From: Mytilus galloprovincialis
Taxonomy: Eukaryota > Mollusca > Bivalvia > Mytilida > Mytilidae
Length of the DNA: 64,000 nt
Direction of reading: 5' to 3'
Assembly: GCF_965363235.1 (NCBI RefSeq)
Contig: NC_134851.1
Coordinates: forward strand, 50,844,833-50,908,832
The notes beneath the pieces were generated by a model. The model was not told the DNA's origin, did no database searches, and saw only the letters and a program-made list of their open reading frames with translations. This document shows, piece after piece, positions 1 to 12,354 of this stretch (its first letter is position 1; every line of letters begins with the position of its first letter). A program made the translations under genes and the position numbers.

Positions 1-1490
1 TTTTGAATATTAAAAAAAAGGCACCAAATTTTAAAAAGAGGGCCGGTACATTTTGTCTGTTTGTCAGATCTGAAGTACCTGTTTTGGTACATCTGAAGTT
101 CCGGAAACAAGTTTTTTCTTATATGCCATTAAATGTATGTTGATTTTTTCAGAATAAGACACCATAAAGTGTTGCTTTGAAATGCAATGATTGCCACTTT
201 ATTTGAAATTAAAACAAGAGAGGTGTGCCTGCTTGAAATGAAGGAATTTAACATAGAAAGCAATGAGACCATGAATTAGTGGTGTACTTCCTTTATTTGT
301 TTTCGATGATTATCATACTACTGTACATACTACTGTATATAATAGAACTATCCTTTTGGCTAGACATCAACCATCAATCTTTTGAATCTTAAACCTTCAC
401 CAACACATACAGACATAGTCGATGCCTAACAAAATTCAAGAAATTCGTATTTCTTTATATCCTCGATCTACCTTAAAATTCCTACCTGCTTAGGAATTTT
501 GAATAATAGTTGCCATTACACGCAAATTTGAGAGTACTCAAAATTACTGGAAGCCAGTTGATTGATTGATTTTTTTTACATCCAGTGTCAAATATTTATG
601 CAAGTTCAGGACCGTTGAAATTTTATTTTTACAATAAATACAACTTGGAGTTAGGTCCTGTAATAGGTGTCGTCCAGGACGAAGGTCTGGAAATCTAAAA
701 ATGCCATGCATTGGAAAGTGAGGGGTTATTGGATAGGAGCAGAAATTTTGCCTTTCAGTAGACCAACTACGATCTCCTCAAAGAGTTGCATTCTCTCTAC
801 AACTAGGCATCGGATTTAATGTCCCCATTCTTACCAGACGTGACTGCGTGCCGTACATCCTGCACAGCCAAACCGACGACCAACATTGGCAAGTCGGGTG
901 AAGAGTTTACAAAGTGGAAAGCTAGTTGAAAACTTACAACAACTAATTAAAAAACTCATGTGTCTAAGTTGAGGTTGTTGAAGTGAAATGATCTGAACCA
1001 AAGTTCTAGTTTATAGTTTCTATATAAGGTAAAATCGTAAAAACATTCAGTTCTATCCAATATTCCATTCACTTAGGACGAGAGACTTGTGTACACATGA
1101 CATTCGATAATTGAAGAGTTTTGACAACTTCACCGGCTTTCATCTACAGATAAATTGTTTATCATTTTTAATAAAAAAAAAGAATATTTGAGAAAAAAAA
1201 TTGTGTAGGCTACGCCCCTGGACTATAATTTTTTTGTACATCAATATTATTATGTAAAAATTGGCATAATCTAATGTAAGGAAATAATTGATACTAAATT
1301 TTTTCTGAAAATATATGCATGAGCAGCTGATTTGTTTTCTAATTTGTGGTCCTAAAAATTATCTCAGGAACTCTGAATGTTTTACTTTCTTTTCCCTGTT
1401 GATAATAAAGCTGCACTTTCACCAAATGTTAGTGTGACCTTCGATAGATTGTCATGCATAAAATCATTAATTTACGGCTTTGATGTTATA
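1..1490. other. anonymous AT-rich sequence
   Basis: No coding exon, RNA gene or clear repeat is supported here. A slightly GC-richer block at about 650-910 stands out from its surroundings and may be an old repeat fragment, but I cannot assign it. Confidence 0.5.
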
Positions 1491-1498
1491 ACACTCAG

Positions 1499-1535
1499 GG
1501 GCGGATCCAGCCATTTTAAAAAGGGGGATCCACCA
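1499..1535 (+). repeat. fragment of the GGCGGATCC-terminal MITE family
   Basis: A short stretch has the family end (GGGGCGGATCCAGCC) followed by ATTTTAAAAAGGGGG. Longer copies lie at 13533-13684 (same orientation), 23918-24058 (opposite orientation) and 51734-51897. Only the end is kept here. Confidence 0.6.
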
Positions 1536-1869
1536 ATGAGTCACTCTTTGATGTCAAAGATTGTTTTAAGTTTTTTAATCTGAAATCTTACAAAGAAATA
1601 AATCGGTAGCAATTTTTCTGATGGCAAAATACAAAAACATGTTATGTATTACATATAAGTGATTGATCTGACCACAAAATGTGTTCATGTCAAATGCATC
1701 TGATATGGCCATATCTTCTACATATATATACAAGTTGACAAGCTCAACTGTTTCATTACAGGATATTCTGGTTAGGATTAGAGAGCTCTAGAACAAAAAC
1801 ACCATCAAAACATATAGATCAGTAACATCAGAGACATATTATAATTGTATTATATGTCTCTGGTAACAT

Positions 1870-2568
1870 TAAAGGGGCACTAGCTATGAGATACATGAAA
1901 AAAGTATGATTTTTTTTGTTCAATCACTAATGAAAGTGAAATAGTGAAATAATAATCTGCTTTTATCAGCTAAAATGGTTCAATTTTGTCAAATTAAGCT
2001 AATAAACATTGATAATGAATTATTCACAAGTGAATAACTCGACCTCATTAAATCCGTATTCATGTAAACTCCAATTTAACCCCGTAGAAAGATATAGATT
2101 AGAATAACGCATGCATTGTCAGTGTACGGTTATTTAAAGGAAAAGAATGTCAACATTGGAAGTTAAACAAAGGTAAATAATTTGATTGACTGATACGATC
2201 CACCAAAAATCATTCTTATAAAGGTAAAAACGACGATAAACATAAATTTTTAATCCATAATACAAAATTTAACAGACCTATCAAAATCCAATTGCATGAG
2301 TTGCTTAATCTATTTATATCTATTTATATCTCTGTTTATGTTTACATCGCTTATATGGTCATAGAAGGTCGATAATTAATTAAATGCCAGGCGTCTTGGC
2401 TAAAATTCACACGAAACGAAGCTTCGTCTTATTGAGACCATGTCCTGTAAATTGTTTATTTTATACTTTTGATAGTTTGGAAAAATGTTTTACATTGTTA
2501 TTAATAAAATATGAGAATTTTAGTCAAAGCGGTGTCTGAACATGAATTTGGCAGCTAGTGCCCCTGTA
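1870..2568. mobile_element. MITE-like element with AGGGGCACTAGCT ends
   Basis: A 13-bp terminal inverted repeat, AGGGGCACTAGCT at 1873-1885 and its complement at 2553-2565, bounds about 700 bp of non-coding AT-rich sequence. No transposase frame is present, so this is probably a non-autonomous DNA element. Confidence 0.65.
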
Positions 2569-2693
2569 AGAGATTTTAAAATGTATGTATATTTTCATAT
2601 ATTACTAAAATGTATATGAATAGTCATCTTATACCGATGAAGGATATTAGTTTCCCAAAATATTTAATATTTGTTCATGATTTTACCATTTTT

Positions 2694-2805
2694 TCTCATT
2701 GTTGAAGGCTGTATGGTTGCATATAATTGCTAAATTCCACTTCATTTGAAATATTTGGTGGATAGTTCATATTGGCAATCATACCAAATCTCTTTATTTT
2801 TGTAG
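2694..2805 (+). repeat. retroelement 3'-tail fragment (CATTGTTGAAGGC family)
   Basis: The block runs from CATTGTTGAAGGC to GGCAATCATACCA. It is a diverged copy of the tail at the 3' end of the Penelope-like relic (43425-43562). Other copies are at 16219-16263 and 17761-17889 (minus), 40630-40775 and 63060-63165. Confidence 0.6.
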
Positions 2806-2870
2806 AGCCTTTCCACTTTAGTAAAAAAAGCAAGACATAGCTATCCTACAGTAAATACCGTCAGCGGCGA

Positions 2871-3453
2871 CAGGGTCCACAAATATTCACTCTGTGGTTA
2901 AAGTTTATGAAACTTTCTTAAAAACTATCCTGGATTTATACGAAACTTGGACAGAAGCTTGTTTCTGATCATAAGATAGTAACCAGAAGTAAATTTTGTA
3001 AAAAAAAAATACATTTTTCCGTATTTTACTTATAAATGGACTTTTCTGCCAGGAAACAATACATTCACTCTGAGGTTAAAGTTCTAAAATTTTAATAACT
3101 TTCTTAAACTATCCTGGATTTTTACCAAACTTGGACAAAAGCTTTTTTATGATCAAAAGCTAGTATCTAGTAGGAAATTTTGTTAAAATTTGTACCTGTT
3201 TATTTGTATTTTACTTATAAATGGACTTAGTTTTTCTTCCTGTTAACTTTACATACAGTCTGTAGTTAAAGTTTTTAAAACATTTATTAGATTCATAAAC
3301 TATTCTGGGTTTCTACCAGAGGTGGACAGAAGCTTCTTACAATCAAAAGATTGTATTGAGAGGAATATTTTTTTAAAAAAAATTTTCCTCATTATTGTTG
3401 AGTCTGCGATTAACAGCAAAAGAAGGCAAGACACTGGATTCCGTGGAACCCTT
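2871..3453 (+). mobile_element. tandem-core non-autonomous element, about 3 core units
   Basis: Three diverged units of roughly 180 bp each run from 'attcactctg' through 'aactatcctgg', 'acttggaca' and 'aagctt'. They lie between CAGGGTCCAC on the left and GGATTCCGTGGAACCCT on the right, which is a small hairpin. The layout (ends plus tandem core plus terminal hairpin) matches the elements at 20803, 27641, 34328 and 52254. Assignment to the pearl/Helentron class is by structure only. Confidence 0.5.
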
Positions 3454-3459
3454 ACGAAT

Positions 3460-4530
3460 TTTTAGATTTGTAGGGAAATATTTTAGTTTTTAGCAGTAGA
3501 GAACAAAAAATCAGAATAAATCATTAGAGTTGGCATGACAATTTATTGGTGGGTGAGTGAGGTTCGAAATAATCTCTTTTTGTCACAGATAGTCAACAAG
3601 TACTAAAAAGTATGCTGTTTACAGCTTTAGAGGGATTACATGGATGGAAAATTACATTTTCGTGACAAAAGATAATGTAAAAAGTGATATTTATTGATAT
3701 AAACATCCACTTGTATGCATTATTATGTTGTTAAAAATAAGTGATTATGCTTTAGATGTACAACTATCTATATCATTATTGAGAATATTAAAATAAATCA
3801 CCCTGTTTTATCACGATTTTCATGAATCAAATTTTTTTTGTTACATATTTTTGACAACTTTGTTTATAATCTAACAATTACTGAATTTATGATCTTATTT
3901 TGATATTAACAAAATTCAAATTTTATTTTTCAGAAGCGTGTGAATTATAATGTACATGTATAACTAAGATGTGTTATTTATAGATATCATACAGACAATA
4001 TAGGCAGACAGGAAGACAATAGTTATATTATTAAAAAGCAGGTTAATTATTACTGTCAAACAATACATAAATTAGTTAATACAGTTTAATTTGTTTGGCT
4101 TTAAGTGCAAGAAAGTGAGAAATTTTATCACAACAAGTGAGAGGTTAAGCTAGCTATAAACCTGGGTTTAATCTACTATTTTTTTACATATAAAATGCCT
4201 GTACCTAGCTAGGGATATGACAGTTAAGTGTTATCCATTCGATTGATGTGTTTGAGCTTTTGATTTTATCATTTGAAGGGACTTTCCGCTTTGAATTTAC
4301 CACAGAGTTGGGATTTTTGTCATTTTACTTTTTTTGGCATAGGGACTTGAGTTATCTGTTTGGTGTAATTAAAAAAAGTTGTGGGTAAATTGTTTCTTTT
4401 GAAAGCATTGGGCAAATATTTAATGGATTCTTCTTTAGGTCTTGGAACTAATGGTCCACTCACATCAGGTTTTGAAACCAATTTAGCTTGGATTTTTAAA
4501 TGACCCTCCCACTATTGGTTTGAGTGTTCT
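3460..4530. other. intergenic; one dispersed fragment at 4200-4345
   Basis: Mostly plain AT-rich sequence. At 4217-4345 there is a block (TATGACAGTTAAGTG through GGGACTTTCCGCTTTGAATT) resembling sequence at about 58570-58690 on the other strand, so it is a dispersed repeat piece. No gene is seen. Confidence 0.45.
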
Positions 4531-4538
4531 ATTGTACT

Positions 4539-4655
4539 TTTATAATCTGTGTGACACTGTAGAAACAATTAAGGTTTTTATAATCTGTGTGACACTGTAG
4601 AAACAATTAAGGTTTTCATAATCTGTGTGACACTGTAGAAACAATTAACGGTTTT
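4539..4655 (+). repeat. three-copy tandem repeat, unit about 39 bp
   Basis: Three near-identical units contain 'ataatctgtgtgacactg' and 'tagaaacaattaa'. They lie about 100 bp before the large 35-bp minisatellite and share no sequence with it. Confidence 0.8.
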
Positions 4656-4750
4656 ATATTTTCTCAATTGAATTCAATTGAATAAAATCATTCCCAATGT
4701 TAATCATGTTAACACAGAGTTCCTGTTTGTCTGGTTTTAATTTGCAATTT

Positions 4751-6365
4751 TGAGGTCTGTTGTTATTTTGTGAATTGTGTCCAGCAGAGGTCTAAATTAT
4801 GTTCAGCAGAGGTCTGTTGTTATTTTGTTAATTGTGTCCAGCAGAGGTCTGAATTATGTTCATCAGAGGTCTGAATTATGTTCATCAGAGGTCTGTTGTT
4901 ATTTTGTGAATTATGTTCAGCAGAGGTCTGTTGTTATTTTGTGAATAATGTTCAGCAGAGGTCTGTTGTTATTTTGTGAATTATGTTCACCAGAGGTCTG
5001 TTGTTATTTTGTGAATTATGTTCTGCAGAGGTCTGTTGTTATTTTGTTAATTGTGTCCAGCAGAGGTCTGAATTATGTTCATCAGAGGTCTGTTGTTATT
5101 TTGTGAATTATGTTCAGCAGAGATCTGTTGTTGTTTTGTGAATAATGTTCAGCAGAGGTCTGTTGTTATTTTGTGAATTGTGTCCAGCAGAGGTCTAAAC
5201 TATGTCCAGCAGAGGTCTGTTGTTATTTTGTGAATTGTGTCCAGCAGAGGTCTAAATTATGTTCAGCAGAGGTCTGTTGTTATTTTGTTAATTGTGTCCA
5301 GCAGAGGTCTGTTGTTATTTTGTGAATTATGTTCAGCAGAGGTCTGTTGTTATTTTGTGAATAATGTTCAGCAGAGGTCTGTTGTTTTTTTGTGAATTAT
5401 GTTCAGCAGAGGTCTGTTGTTATTTTGTGAATTATGTTCAGCAGAGGTCTGTTGTTATTTTGTTAATTGTGTCCAGCAGAGGTCTGAATTATGTTCATCA
5501 GAGGTCTGTTGTTATTTTGTGAATTATATTCAACAGAGATCTGTTGTTGTTTTGTGAATAATGTTCAGCAGAGGTCTGTTGTTATTTTGTGAATTATGTT
5601 CAGCAGAGGTCTGTTGTTATTTTGTGAATTATGTTCAGCAGAGGTCTGTTGTTATTTTGTGAAAAATGTTCAGCAGAGGTCTGTTGTTATTTTGTAAATT
5701 ATATCCAGCAAGGTTCTGTTGTCAATTTGTGAATTATGTTCAGCAGAGGTCTGTTGTTATTTTGTGAAATTTGTTCAGAAGAGGTCTGTTGTTATTTTGT
5801 TAATTATGTTCAGCAGCAGTCTGTTGTTATTTTGTGAATTATATCCAGCAGAGGTCTGTTGTTTTGTGAATTATGTCCAGCAAGGGCCTGTTGTCAATTT
5901 CTGAATTATGTCCAGCAGAGGTCTGTTGTTATTTTGTCAATTGTGTCCAGCAGAGGTCTGTTGTTATTTTGTAAATTGTGTCCAACAAGGGTCTGTTGTC
6001 ATTTTGTGAATTGTGTCCAGCAAGGGTCTGTTGTCAATTTGTGAATTATGTCCAGCAGAGGTCTGTTGTTATTTTGTGAATTATGTTCAGCAGAGGTCTG
6101 TTGTTATTTTGTGAATTGTATTCAGCAGAGGTCTATTGTTATTTTGTGAATTATAGACAATAGACAATCCAGCGGAGGTCTGTTATTATTTTGTGAATTA
6201 TATCCAGCAGAGATCTGTTGTTATTTTGTGAATTGTCCCCAGCAGAGGACTGTTGTTAATTTGTAAATTATGTCCAGCATGGATCTGTTGTAGTTTTGTG
6301 AATTGTGTCCAAAAGAGGTATGATGTAATTTTGTGAATTGTAACCAGAAGATGTCTGTTGTTATT
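4751..6365 (+). repeat. 35-bp minisatellite, about 1.6 kb
   Basis: Roughly 45 copies of a 35-bp unit (GTTCAGCAGAGGTCTG plus TTGTTATTTTGTGAATTAT). Some units are short, lacking the TTGTTATTTTG half. Divergence rises towards the right edge. Two short plus-strand open frames at 5719-6044 only read through the repeat and are not genes. Confidence 0.9.
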
Positions 6366-8150
6366 TATAGATTTTGACTGGTATTCTTTTAAAAAATCTT
6401 ATCTAAAATTGTCAACAAATTTGAGGCTGCATTTATGAGAAATTATCAAAAAATGTCAAGTGCTTTATTTTTATTTGATATTTCTGTTCTTTTTAATGAC
6501 TTTTATGTTGCAGTTTTTATATTTAGATATCTGTGACAGTACTAACCGTTTCTGCTTTAAATCATTGATAAACCTAATATCATTTTATGATTTTATCTTT
6601 ATAATTAGAAAATGGATAACCTGTTTGAATTGGAGTTACATGGAAAGGTTTGGAAATTTAAAAAGTATAAGAAGAATTAAGAAGAATAACTCCTGAAGGT
6701 GCTTTATTGTAAGTCATGGACTCATTGTGTTAGGAGCATGTTAAATGAAGATAACATCAATAGTTCAATAGATTTAAACTATATACTTAGTAAATAAAAC
6801 GTAGAAATGATCATATTGATTGATCTCATAATATATGAACAATAAGGCAAGTAGGTCTTTGTGTATTGACTATTCTACTTTATGATGAGAAGTTGAATTC
6901 ACAAAACAAGAAGAGTCAGGAACTTGATGATGTAATTCTCTTTTAAAAAAAGTAATGTCATCTTCTTAACATGGCTTATGACTCCCCTAGACCTGAACTA
7001 ATGAAGCTCATTGAGCCTTGATCATCTTATTAATAAATTATTTAATTTTTAAATTGTTTTCTTTGAAAATTGGTTTCATCTCATAAAAGGTTTGTTTAAA
7101 GAAATTACAATAAAAATAAAATGAGACACAATTGTACACTTTAATATGATACAAAAGTTTTATTTAGATTTGGTATAATTATCAACTACAAGATATAAGC
7201 TCTAGAGAGCTTTTAATCTTACATATACAAACATAAACAACAACATAAAAACCACAATTAATAATTTATAACCTTAAATATATTTGAACTTAAGCAAGTA
7301 AAGAAACTATTGAAAACATAAGTACCAAACATAAGGACTAGGTGAGGGACTAGGTACTGGTTATATAACTTGGAATTTAAAAGCAACACTTTATTTATTA
7401 GCCTGATTGTTAATTGTTTTTTTTTTAAATGATAATATAATTCAAGACAGTTTGAGTGATTGTGTGAATCAAGAATTTTCTCCAAAATTGATATACTTTA
7501 TCTACTGTTAGTATTTATAATTTTATTCCAGTGGTTAAACACTTGGTTAAACATTTAGTGTCGATAAATACCATACTGGTAGCTTGTAGTCAGCTGATAG
7601 AGGCATGAACATTCACTCAAGGATAATGACCCATAAAGTGATCTGGCCTTAAATGACCTGGACATTCACCTGATGTGACCTCTTTATCATGACCTAAATT
7701 TAACTATCAATGAGAAGTCTGAACTTCTGATAAGTCAATTAAAAAAAAAGGTAGATGATTGAATTATTGCCATTGTACAAATCTATTTGAGATTTATAAT
7801 ACATATCATTGTATTATGTATTTCTGCAGTCATTTAGAATATGAAGTACAGGTTACTGTCAAAAGGGAAAATATGTAACCCCCCCTTTTTTCGATTTAAC
7901 TCACATAATAAGGCAGAGATTAGCTTTAATATTTATAGAAGTACAAATAAATATCTACTTGGAACTTAAATGATAATTGCTGATCGCTAGACATTATAAT
8001 GACTGTAAACACCAATCAATGAATGTTTGTTCAGGTTAACAAACTAAAGAGATGTAGGTGGAGCTTAGTAAATATTTACTATAGTCTATTTCAGAAAAAC
8101 ACTAAATGTCAGTCTGTTCCTTTATTAAGTCACACTGACATAGACCAAGC
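6366..8150. other. AT-rich flank upstream of the receptor's distal first exon
   Basis: No repeat, RNA gene or exon is supported. If exon 8196-8259 is a real first exon, the right part of this block would hold its promoter and 5' UTR. No clear TATA box or initiator can be singled out in such AT-rich sequence. Confidence 0.4.
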
Positions 8151-8195
8151 TGGATGCGACATGATTTTGACCATAACCAGAAATACTCTACAATA

Positions 8196-8259
8196 ATGGT
8201 TAGCTACATGTTACCAGTGGACTTTGGTCAGAATAGTTTATATAATTCAACTTCACCAG
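8196..8259 (+). CDS. alternative first coding exon of the nuclear receptor (distal)
   Basis: ATG at 8196 has A at -3 and G at +4 and opens 21 codons plus one base: MVSYMLPVDFGQNSLYN, then STSP. A consensus donor (CAG|GTAAGC) follows at 8260. The exon ends in phase 1, exactly as the other first exon (12294-12354) does. Joining to the common exon at 17358 keeps frame and completes an Asp codon. An in-frame ATG at 8154 has a poor start context, and the frame is closed by a TGA at 8136, so 8196 is preferred. This is inferred from the start, donor and phase; no transcript was seen. If real, it gives the receptor a second A/B-domain N-terminus, a common layout among NR1 receptors such as E75. Confidence 0.5.
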
Positions 8260-8736
8260 GTAAGCTTTTTAATATTTATCTGTTATTTGTTTTAAAATTA
8301 CCTTTTTGATTTCTTGGGAATTTTTAATTTTAGTTGCTACTTATGTTGGTTTCTGTTAATGATTTGGTCCTATGACTTGAAAGCTGATTTGATATAATGA
8401 AATGTTTAATACAGCTTAAAACATTTAAATGTATTAGTACAGTGCATTGGGGTTTTAACAACTTGTGTCTTTTCTTATCAGTCCTCATTTGTAAATAAAA
8501 TGATGAAACCTTTGATTATCATTTATGAATAAACAACATCAAAAACTTCTCAATGGTCAAACAACATGGACAAGTGTGGACATAGCACCAGGTGTTTCTT
8601 GCAATATATTTTGACAATTTTAGGATAAACATTGCTCAATATTGAGATTGTATTAAGACATGGTTTCATTGTCTGTATATAAAATACTATGTTAAGACAA
8701 TAAAGTATAACAGGAACTATCAAGAATACTGGAAAG

Positions 8737-9372
8737 TACAACAATCCACAAAAACCTCTAACATGTGACTCCACACAGTACACCAATCCTCAAAAACCAC
8801 CAACATGTGACTCCACACAGTACACCAATCCTAAAAAACCACCAACATGTGACTCCACACAGTACAACAATCCACAAAAAACCTTCCAACATGTTTCTCC
8901 ACACAGTACAACAATCCACAAAAACCTCCCAACATGTTTCTCCACACAGTACACCAATCTACAAAAACCTCCCAACATGTGACTCCACACAAGACAACAA
9001 TCCACAAAAACCTCCCAACAGGTGACTCCACACAGTACATCAATCCTCAAAAACCACCAACATGTGATTCCACACAGGACAATTCACAAAAAACCTCCCA
9101 ACATGTGATGCCACACAGTACAACAATCCATAAAAACCTCTCACAACATGTGACTCCACATAGGACAACAATCCACAAAAACCACCAACATGTGACTCCA
9201 TGCAGGACAACAATCCACAAAAACCTCTAACATGTGACTCTTCACAGTAAACCAGTCCACAAAAACCTCTAACATGTGACTGCACACAGTACAACAATCC
9301 ACTAAAACCTCCACACAATACAACAATCCACAAAAACCTCCGACATGTGACTCCACACAGGACAACAATTAA
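8737..9372 (+). repeat. minisatellite, unit about 44 bp
   Basis: About 14 units of CATGTGACTCCACACAG, TACAACAATCCACAAAAACC and TCCCA, with several length variants. It sits about 480 bp after the donor of the distal first exon, inside the presumed first intron. Open frames on both strands across 8765-9368 are repeat read-through. Confidence 0.9.
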
Positions 9373-9448
9373 AAAAAACCATCAAAATTGTAGTTCTCTT
9401 GTAATACAAATTGGGGAGGCAAAAAAAAACAAAGGGACATTTAAACTC

Positions 9449-10361
9449 GGTCCTACTAAAAAGCGCCCGGGAAAAGAAAAAGCGCCCGGGGAAAAGAAAG
9501 AGCGACCGGAGAAGGAAAATTAGCGCCCGGAGAAGAAAATTAGCGCCCGGGAGAAGAAAATAATAATATTTTATAACAATATCTTTTTTCCTTATAAATA
9601 ACTAATCATTGCTTGTTTTGTCCTTAATATAAATGGGGATATGTATGATGCTACATATAAAGTGTTGTTGTACTTTTACATTTTAGATTTCAAAATTGTA
9701 TATTAAAGTAAGTAAATAAATATAAATAAGAGTATATAGAAGAATCATGAAAGACATTGTCCTCGATCAAAATGTATATTTTGTTACTAAAAATAATCGG
9801 TGCCAGAGGTCTAATATTTTCGCAACGGCATGGTGAACACTTTTAATACAGATGCTGAGATAGATTTATTATATCTTTTTATAAAACTAAAACTGTTTCA
9901 ATGGCTATGGTTTACGGGGGTTTTAATGCTTAGACTTAAATTTAAACCAAACTTCTGCTTTTTACCCCCTTGTTTTAACTACGGTACATATTGTTTTTGA
10001 AAAACATGTCTTTTGATGTCTTACATGTTATAAATCTTCCGCATAAACTGTGATCCATTATTATCAGTCTTTCGAAATAGTATTCATATATTATTGTTAA
10101 AATTGAAATATTCATACTTGTTTTTGTGCTTTATTACAAACTCATATATTATCTGAATTGGCAAATTACTAGTCTAAAATGAAAAAAAAATCAATTTTCA
10201 TAACTTAACAAAGGTGTCTCATGCCAATAAAATATAAATATATTTTCCCCGGGCGCTTTTTCTGTTCCCCGGGCACTATATTTTCTTCTCCGGGCGCTTT
10301 TTCTTTTCCCCGGGCGCTTTTTCTTCACCCGGGCGCTCCCGGGCGCATTTTAGTAGGACCC
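9449..10361. mobile_element. fold-back element with tandem-repeat termini
   Basis: The ends are GGTCCTACTAAAA (9449) and TTTTAGTAGGACC (to 10360). Each end continues into several roughly 20-bp subrepeats of AGCGCCCGGGGAAAAGAA, in opposite orientation on the two sides (9460-9560 and 10245-10345). The middle of about 680 bp is AT-rich and non-coding. The flanks TTAAACTC (9441-9448) and TTAAAACTC (10362-10370) look like a target-site duplication with one extra base. This is the layout of fold-back transposons. Confidence 0.75.
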
Positions 10362-10429
10362 TTAAAACTCAAAAACTAGTTAAGCCATGGCGAAAAAAGT
10401 AAGAAAACAACAGTATGCAAAACACAATA

Positions 10430-12100
10430 TAGAGGACTGGGTGACACAAACCTCACATTAAACTAGGGGTGATCCCTACAATATAGAGGACTGGGTGACA
10501 CAAACCTCACATTAAACTAGGGGTGATCCCTACAACATAGAGGACTGGGTGACACAAACCTCACATTAAACCAGGGGTGATCTCTACAACATAGAGGACT
10601 AGGTGACACAAACCTCACATTAAACCAGGGGTGATCCCTACAACATAGAGGACTGGGTGACACAAACCTCACATTAAACCAGGGGTGATCCCTACAACAT
10701 AGAGGACTGGGTGACACAAACCTCACATTAAACCAGGGGTGATCCCTACAACATAGAGGACTGGGTGACACAAACCTCACATTAAACCAGGGGTGATCTC
10801 TACAACATAGAGGACTGGGTGACACAAACCTCACATTAATTTAAACCAGGGGTGATCCCTACAACATAGAGGACTGGGTGACACAAACCTCACATTAAAC
10901 TAGGGGTGATCCCTACAACATAGAGGACTGGGTGACACAAACCTCACATTAAACTAGGGGTGATCCCTACAACATAGAGGACTGGGTGACACAAACCTCA
11001 CATTAAACTAGGGGTGATCCCTACAACATAGAGGACTGAGTGACACAAACCTCACATTGAACCAGGGGTGATCCCTACAACATAGAGGACTGGGTGACAC
11101 AAACCTCACATTAAACCAGGGATGATCCCTACAACATAGAGGACTAGGTGACACAAACCTCACAATAAACCAGGGGTGATCCCTACAACATAGAGGACTG
11201 GGTGACACAAACCTCACATTAAACCAGGGGTGATCTCTACAACATAGAGGACTGGGTGACACAAACCTCACATTAATTTAAACCAGGGGTGATCCCTACA
11301 ACATAGAGGACTGGGTGACACAAACCTCACATTAAACCAGGGGTGATCTCTACAACATAGAGGACTGGGTGACACAAACCTCACATTAAACTAGGGGTGA
11401 TCCCTACAACATAGAGGACTGGGTGACACAAACCTCACATTAATTTAAACCAGGGGTGATCCCTACAACATAGAGGACTGGGTGACACAAACCTCACATT
11501 AAACCAGGGGTGATCTCTACAACATAGAGGACTGGGTGACACAAACCTCACATTAATTTAAACCAGGGGTGATCCCTACAACATAGAGGACTGGGTGACA
11601 CAAACCTCACATTAATTTAAACCAGGGGTGATCCCTACAACATAGAGGACTGGGTGACACAAACCTCACATTAAACCAGGGATGATCCCTACAACATAGA
11701 GGACTGGGTGACACAAACCTCACATTAAACCAGGGGTGATCTCTACAACATAGAGGACTGGGTGACACAAACCTCACATTAAACCAGGGGTGATCTCTAC
11801 AACATAGAGGACTGGGTGACACAAACCTCACATTAATTTAAACCAGGGGTGATCCCTACAACATAGAGAGAGGACTGGTGACACAAACCTCACATTAATT
11901 TAAACCAGGGGTGATCTCTACAACATAGAGGACTGGGTGACACAAACCTCACATTAATTTAAACCAGGGGTGATCCCTACAACATAGAGAGAGGACTGGT
12001 GACACAAACCTCACATTAATTTAAACCAGGGGTGATCTCTACAACATAGAGGACTGGGTGACACAAACCTCACATTAATTTAAACCAGGGGTGATCCCTG
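10430..12100 (+). repeat. 54-bp minisatellite upstream of the proximal first exon
   Basis: About 30 units of ACATAGAGGACTGGGTGACA, CAAACCTCACATTAAACC and AGGGGTGATCCCTACA. Variants include a unit with an extra TTTAA (ATTAATTTAAACC) and one with AGAGAGAGGACTGGTG, arranged partly in higher order towards the right. It ends about 190 bp before the ATG at 12294. On the minus strand the unit reads as 18 codons, giving long but artefactual open frames. Confidence 0.92.
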
Positions 12101-12293
12101 ATGAACAAACTAAGACAAAGGAGTGCACATGGTTAAAATTACCTGACTCAAAATTAGGTAGGCTTACAACTGTTATATGTTTATCATTTTCCTTTTCCAC
12201 TCTTGGCCCTTATTAAAAGTAAAATTCTATATACAAAATCTTCTTTGGTGTTATGAACAAAATTATCACGAACTTGCGCAAAAAGAATTAAAG

Positions 12294-12354
12294 ATGGCAC
12301 TTGCTTTGGAAAATCAGGATCAAGATTTTTCTCTACTACTGGAAACTAGCAAAG
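12294..12354 (+). CDS. nuclear receptor, proximal alternative first coding exon
   Basis: ATG at 12294 in context TTAAAGATGG (A at -3, G at +4) gives [20 protein letters not shown] plus one base, then the donor AAAG|GTAAGC. The frame is open further upstream to 12177, but that part (phenylalanine-, leucine- and tyrosine-rich) looks like non-coding AT sequence. The internal ATG with good context is therefore chosen. Phase 1 matches the acceptor exon at 17358. Confidence 0.7.

Noticed and set aside
4751..6365. 35-bp array considered as a CRISPR array
   Set aside because: Repeats are contiguous without unique spacers and the sequence is clearly eukaryotic. It is a minisatellite.
8765..9368. Overlapping frames on both strands rich in Cys, Trp and Gly or in Thr, His and Pro
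   Set aside because: They only read through the 44-bp minisatellite. Equal openness on both strands and shifting frames argue against coding.
10517..11831. Long minus-strand frames with an 18-residue repeat
   Set aside because: The 54-bp minisatellite has a length divisible by three, so any stop-free frame repeats. Units with the TTTAA insert break the frame and there is no start or splice support.
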